DNA of 64,000 bases from Streptomyces longwoodensis (GTDB taxonomy: Bacteria > Actinomycetota > Actinomycetes > Streptomycetales > Streptomycetaceae): assembly GCF_001514125.1 (NCBI RefSeq), contig NZ_KQ948554.1, positions 102,344 to 166,343 of the forward strand, given 5' to 3'. A program made the translations under genes and the position numbers. The notes under the pieces were generated by a model. That model was not told the origin of the DNA and did not search any database. It was given only the letters and a program-made list of their open reading frames with translations. Positions 60,353 through 64,000 of this stretch are shown here, piece by piece. Every line of letters starts with the position of its first letter. Position 1 is the first letter of the stretch.

Positions 60353-60712
60353 CCGCGACTCCTTTGTCCTTCGTCCAGGGAAGCCGATCCCCGGGTCCCG
60401 CCGGGGATCTGGCGCCCTCGGTGATGAGAGCGATGCCGGCCCTTGGCGTTGTCACACTCTAGCGCGTATTGCCGGTAGGTGTTCGACAATGCCGACCGAT
60501 GGACGGGAGTCTTGCTGTGGCGTTACGCACCCGTCAAGAGTCCTGTTATCGAAAGCACGATCGTTATTGATCGCCCTGTGCTATCGATCTCCGCAGGCCG
60601 GACCGAGGGTCATCCCTTTTGTCCGGTGGAGGGTAGATAAAAACCGGAACGCCTGCCAGGCGTCCCGGTGGGAAAGGTGGTCCGGCCCCCGGGCAGCGCC
60701 CGGGGTGACCGT
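60353..60712. other. gylR-glpF intergenic region (360 bases)
   Basis: No gene is seen. It holds the glpF promoter region with the GylR operator at 60482-60496, about 130 bases before the glpF start. An inverted repeat GATCCCCGG/CCGGGGATC (60390-60411) in the glpF leader could form a hairpin. The rest shows only a relatively AT-rich patch (60535-60600) between gylR and the operator. Confidence 0.7.
60482..60496. promoter_or_regulatory. GylR operator upstream of glpF
   Basis: TTCGACAATGCCGAC matches, on the opposite strand, the palindrome TTCGGCAATGTCGAA at 61601 before gylR (14 of 15 with consensus TTCGRCAWTGYCGAM). It is about 130 bases upstream of glpF. Confidence 0.7.
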
Positions 60713-61486
60713 TCAGAAGCGGCCGGCGCCCAGGTCCCGTGACACCGCGCGGGCACAGTCCCGCACCGCCGCGATCAGCTCGGGCCGCAGCGCGCCCTCC
60801 TCGTCGGGCCGGCACAGCCGCTCCACGGCGCCGGTGATGCCGACCGCGCCGACCGGCATGCGCCGCCGGTCGTGGATGGGGGCGGCGATGGACGCGACGC
60901 CCTCCCAGGTCTCCTCCACGTCGGCCGCGTAACCCCGCGCACGCGTGATGTCCAGGAGCTGCTCGAAGTCGTCCAGGTCGCACACGGTGCGGTCGGTGAA
61001 CGCCTTGCGGTCGGCCTCCAGGGCCTCACTGTGCGCCACCGGGTCGTAGGCCGACAGCACCTTGCCCAGGGCGGTGGAGTGCAACGGCTGCATGGCGCCG
61101 ATCTCCAGCACCTGCCGGCTGTCGTCGGGACGGAAGACGTGGTGCACGATCAGCACGCCCTGCTGGTGCAGCACGCCCAGGTGGACGCTCTCGCCGCTGG
61201 AACGGGCCAGGTCGTCCGTCCAGACCAGGGCCCGGGCCCGCAGCTCGTGCACGTCCAGGTACGTAGTTCCCAGGCGCAGCAGCTCGGCGCCCAGCTGGTA
61301 GCGGCCGGAGGCCTCGTCCTGCTCGACGAACCCCTCCTGCTGGAGGGTGCGCAGGATGCCGTGGGCGGTGCCCTTGGCCAGGCCGAGCGACGAGGCGATG
61401 TCCGACAGGCCGAGCCGCCGCTCGCCGCCCGCGAGCAGCCGCAGCATCGCGGCCGCCCGTTCGAGCGACTGGATGTTCCGTGCCAT
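60713..61486 (-). CDS. gylR: IclR-family repressor of the glycerol operon, GylR
   Basis: A 257-residue protein. The winged helix at residues 1-70 contains LGLSDIASSLGLAKGTAHGI. The IclR ligand domain behind it has SGESVHLGVLHQQG and LGKVLSAYDP. GylR represses the gyl operon and is induced by glycerol or glycerol-3-phosphate in Streptomyces. The start at 61486 has AGGACGGCG and GGAGG upstream. Its own promoter region carries the same operator as glpF, so autoregulation is likely. It is read in the same direction as glpF. Confidence 0.95.
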   Translation of the reverse strand: MARNIQSLERAAAMLRLLAGGERRLGLSDIASSLGLAKGTAHGILRTLQQEGFVEQDEASGRYQLGAELLRLGTTYLDVHELRARALVWTDDLARSSGESVHLGVLHQQGVLIVHHVFRPDDSRQVLEIGAMQPLHSTALGKVLSAYDPVAHSEALEADRKAFTDRTVCDLDDFEQLLDITRARGYAADVEETWEGVASIAAPIHDRRRMPVGAVGITGAVERLCRPDEEGALRPELIAAVRDCARAVSRDLGAGRF

Positions 61487-61600
61487 CGCCGTCCTGCCTC
61501 CGTCCCCTTCGACCGTCCGGCCCCGCGGCCGTCCCGCCCGTGCCCGCACGGACGCGCCGTCGGGCGTCCGCCCGCATGCGCGCAGTGCGAACTGTCACCG

Positions 61601-61615
61601 TTCGGCAATGTCGAA
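61601..61615. promoter_or_regulatory. GylR operator upstream of gylR
   Basis: TTCGGCAATGTCGAA is an inverted repeat with one mismatched pair, 115 bases before gylR. It resembles IclR-family operators and the glpF site at 60482. Confidence 0.7.
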
Positions 61616-61722
61616 CACTACCGGTCCATGCCGACCTCCTGCCAATGGTCCGACGGCATGCGTTCCGACTTCGGTCCCCCGGCAGTGGCCCGGCGGTCAC
61701 CGGCGTCCGCCCCGTGGACGCC

Positions 61723-61753
61723 CTGACCATATGCCCTCCGTCCCGGCTACCCT
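61723..61753 (+). promoter_or_regulatory. Candidate metH promoter
   Basis: CTGACC (61723-61728) and TACCCT (61748-61753), 19 bases apart, resemble a vegetative promoter. Transcription would start about 80 bases before metH. Confidence 0.35.
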
Positions 61754-61840
61754 GACGGCGTGCGCTCTCCCCGCGAGCCGCCGTGCACGCATCCTGGGAG
61801 AGGCAAAGCCGACAGCCGTCGCACCCGAGGGAGCCCTTCC

Positions 61841-64000
61841 ATGGCCTCTGTGCCGCCGACCCCTTCCGCCGACAGCCGGGCCCGTGTGTCCGCGCTCCGT
61901 GAGGCCCTCGCCACCCGTGTGGTGGTCGCCGACGGGGCGATGGGCACGATGCTCCAGGCCCAGGAGCCCACGCTGGAGGACTTCCAGCAGCTCGAGGGCT
62001 GCAACGAGATCCTCAACGTCACCCGGCCCGACATCGTGCGCTCGGTGCACGAGGCGTACTTCGACGCCGGGGTCGACTGCGTGGAGACCAACACGTTCGG
62101 CGCCAACCACGCGGCCATGGCCGAGTACGACATCGCCGACCGCGTCGAGGAACTGTCGGAGGCCGGCGCCCGCATCGCCCGCGAGGCCGCCGACGCCCAC
62201 ACGGCCCGCGACGGCCGCCAGCGCTGGGTGCTGGGGTCGATCGGCCCGGGCACCAAGCTGCCCACCCTCGGTCACGTGCCCTACGGCACGATCCGCGACG
62301 GCTTCCAGCAGAACGCCGAAGGCCTGCTGGCCGGCGGCGCCGACGCCCTGATCGTGGAGACCACGCAGGACCTGCTGCAGACCAAGGCGTCGGCGCTGGG
62401 TGCCCGGCGCGCGATGGAGGCGACGGGCGTCGAGGTGCCGCTGCTGGTGTCGATGGCGTTCGAGACGACCGGCACGATGCTGCTCGGCTCCGAGATCGGC
62501 GCCGCCCTGACCGCACTGGAGCCGCTGGGCATCGACATGATCGGCCTGAACTGTTCCACCGGCCCGGCCGAGATGAGCGAGCACCTGCGCTACCTCACGC
62601 GGCACGCCCGGATCCCGCTGCTGTGCATGCCGAACGCGGGCCTGCCCATCCTCACCAAGGACGGCGCCCACTTCCCGCTCGACCCCGAGGGCCTGGCGGA
62701 CGCCCAGGAGAACTTCGTCCGCGACTACGGCCTCAACCTGGTCGGCGGCTGCTGCGGCACCACCCCCGAGCACCTGCGCCGGCTCGTCGAGCGCGTGCGC
62801 GACGCCGCTCCCGCCGAACGCTCCCCGCAGCCCGAGCCGGGCGCGGCCTCCCTCTACCAGGCGGTCCCGTTCCGGCAGGACACCTCCTACCTGGCGATCG
62901 GGGAGCGCACCAACGCCAACGGCTCGAAGAAGTTCCGTGAGGCGATGCTCGCGGGCCGGTGGGACGACTGTGTGGAGATCGCCCGCGAGCAGATCCGTGA
63001 GGGCGCGCACATGCTGGACCTGTGCGTCGACTACGTGGGCCGGGACGGGGTCGCGGACATGCGGGAGCTGGCCGGGCGCCTGGCGACGGCCTCGACGCTG
63101 CCGATCGTGCTGGACTCCACCGAGGTCGACGTCATCCAGGCGGGCCTGGAGAAGCTGGGCGGCCGCGCGGTGATCAACTCGGTGAACTACGAGGACGGTG
63201 ACGGCCCCGAGTCGCGGTTCGCGAAGGTGACGCGGCTGGCGAAGGAGCACGGGGCGGCGCTGATCGCGCTGACCATCGACGAGGAGGGCCAGGCCCGCAC
63301 GCCGGAGAAGAAGGTGGAGATCGCCGAGCGGCTGATCGCCGACCTGACGGGGAACTGGGGGATCCGCGAGGGGGACATCCTCATCGACACCCTGACGTTC
63401 ACGATCTGCACGGGTCAGGAGGAGTCCCGCAAGGACGGCATCGCGACCATCGAGGCGATCCGCGAACTCAAGCGCCGCCACCCCCAGGTGCAGACCACGC
63501 TGGGCCTGTCGAACATCTCCTTCGGCCTGAACCCGGCCGCGCGCATCCTGCTCAACTCCGTCTTCCTCGACGAGTGCGTCAAGGCCGGCCTGGACTCCGC
63601 CATCGTCCACGCCAGCAAGATCCTGCCGATCGCGCGGTTCAGCGAGGAGGAGGTCCGCACGGCCCTGGACCTGATCCACGACCGGCGCAGTGAGGGCTAC
63701 GACCCGCTGCAGAAGCTGATGCAGCTGTTCGAGGGGGCGACGGCGAAGTCGCTGAAGGCGGGCCGGGCCGAGGAGCTGACGGCGCTGCCGTTGGAGGAGC
63801 GGCTGAAGCGGCGCATCATCGACGGTGAGCGCAACGGCCTGGAGGCCGATCTGGACGAGGCGCTGCGGACGCGGCCGGCCCTGGACATCGTCAACGACAC
63901 GCTGCTGGACGGGATGAAGGTCGTGGGGGAGCTGTTCGGCTCCGGGCAGATGCAGCTGCCGTTCGTGCTGCAGTCCGCCGAGGTGATGAAGGCGGCCGTA
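61841..64000 (+). CDS. metH: Cobalamin-dependent methionine synthase, N-terminal part
   Basis: The first 720 codons are visible; the gene runs off the window. The homocysteine-binding domain spans about residues 20-320, with the zinc cysteines in GLNCSTGP and VGGCCGTTPEH. The pterin-binding domain spans about 350-620 (IGERTNANGSKKFREA). The cobalamin cap starts near 640 (LKRRIIDGERNGLEADLD). It moves a methyl group from methyl-tetrahydrofolate through cobalamin to homocysteine. GAGGGAG lies before the ATG at 61841. It diverges from gylR; nothing in the visible leader suggests a riboswitch. Confidence 0.96.
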   Translation, partial: MASVPPTPSADSRARVSALREALATRVVVADGAMGTMLQAQEPTLEDFQQLEGCNEILNVTRPDIVRSVHEAYFDAGVDCVETNTFGANHAAMAEYDIADRVEELSEAGARIAREAADAHTARDGRQRWVLGSIGPGTKLPTLGHVPYGTIRDGFQQNAEGLLAGGADALIVETTQDLLQTKASALGARRAMEATGVEVPLLVSMAFETTGTMLLGSEIGAALTALEPLGIDMIGLNCSTGPAEMSEHLRYLTRHARIPLLCMPNAGLPILTKDGAHFPLDPEGLADAQENFVRDYGLNLVGGCCGTTPEHLRRLVERVRDAAPAERSPQPEPGAASLYQAVPFRQDTSYLAIGERTNANGSKKFREAMLAGRWDDCVEIAREQIREGAHMLDLCVDYVGRDGVADMRELAGRLATASTLPIVLDSTEVDVIQAGLEKLGGRAVINSVNYEDGDGPESRFAKVTRLAKEHGAALIALTIDEEGQARTPEKKVEIAERLIADLTGNWGIREGDILIDTLTFTICTGQEESRKDGIATIEAIRELKRRHPQVQTTLGLSNISFGLNPAARILLNSVFLDECVKAGLDSAIVHASKILPIARFSEEEVRTALDLIHDRRSEGYDPLQKLMQLFEGATAKSLKAGRAEELTALPLEERLKRRIIDGERNGLEADLDEALRTRPALDIVNDTLLDGMKVVGELFGSGQMQLPFVLQSAEVMKAAV

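Larger units (their letters stand above)
61487..61840. other. gylR-metH divergent region (354 bases)
   Basis: No gene is recognised. It contains the gylR operator (61601-61615) and the probable metH promoter (TACCCT at 61748-61753). I found no cobalamin or SAM riboswitch core in the 90 bases before metH. Confidence 0.65.

Noticed and set aside
61487..61841. Possible cobalamin or SAM riboswitch before metH
   Set aside because: No B12-box, SAM or SAH aptamer core could be recognised in the leader.
1..64000. CRISPR arrays, insertion sequences, integrases or prophage genes
   Set aside because: None was found. The only repeated DNA is short intergenic or 3'-end tandem repeats, and no transposase or integrase motif was seen.

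Overview
The window is a very GC-rich stretch of a Streptomyces chromosome. The evidence is the codon bias, the frequent GTG starts, two chaplin genes, the mycothiol ligase MshC, ParJ, a Streptomyces-type SoxR, and the gyl (glycerol) operon followed by metH. The order metH-gylR-glpFKD-parJ-mshC ... chpC/chpH ... gntRKP ... soxR matches the core-genome order I remember for S. coelicolor, in inverse orientation. The chaplin sequences differ from those of S. coelicolor as I remember them, so this is probably a related species. I see no insertion sequence, prophage or CRISPR array.

Left part (1-16.6 kb): the end of a citrate-type transporter, an MFS permease, a secreted protein overlapping a class F-like sortase, and an orphan ABC ATPase. 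Then come an aldehyde/alcohol dehydrogenase pair, an EamA exporter, and regulators of the ArsR-like, TetR and SoxR types beside an acyl-CoA dehydrogenase and a MaoC dehydratase. An RNA ligase, a BKACE enzyme and a zinc-ribbon protein follow. Matching palindromes show which TetR protein probably controls which genes: AAACTA-type sites lie before the dehydrogenase pair and before the TetR/acyl-CoA dehydrogenase pair, and CTAAGC-type sites lie before a second TetR gene and before MaoC.

Middle (16.6-40.3 kb): a secreted penicillin-acylase-type amidase and a NamZ-type muramidase. Next is a two-armed catabolic cluster (SDR, acyl-CoA ligase, TetR; and APH-like kinase plus acyl-CoA dehydrogenase) whose arms share an ACCGACCGGT palindrome and whose content resembles levulinate/4-hydroxyacid degradation. 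Then follow a quinone oxidoreductase, two coupled DUF202 membrane proteins, a Nudix enzyme, a DMT transporter, a molybdopterin oxidoreductase/cytochrome b pair, and the gluconate genes. The section ends with a YchJ-like protein and an overlapping pair made of an M1 metallopeptidase and a large membrane NRPS-like synthetase built like epsilon-poly-lysine synthetase.

Right part (40.3-64 kb): tRNA-Leu(GAG) with its terminator, an M20 peptidase, chaplins ChpH and ChpC, and small conserved proteins. Then a RecD-like protein that has lost its ATPase motifs, an aldo/keto reductase, an F420-type oxidoreductase, a ferritin-like protein and CorA. A conserved actinobacterial group follows: histidine phosphatase, DUF3090, PI3K-like kinase, MshC and the PAC2 protein ParJ. 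The window closes with glpD-glpK-glpF, gylR and the first 720 codons of metH. Several genes have a TANNNT-like -10 box 6-7 bases before the start codon and no Shine-Dalgarno sequence, so leaderless transcripts are likely to be common here.

All assignments come from reading sequence and recalled family knowledge. No database search was run.
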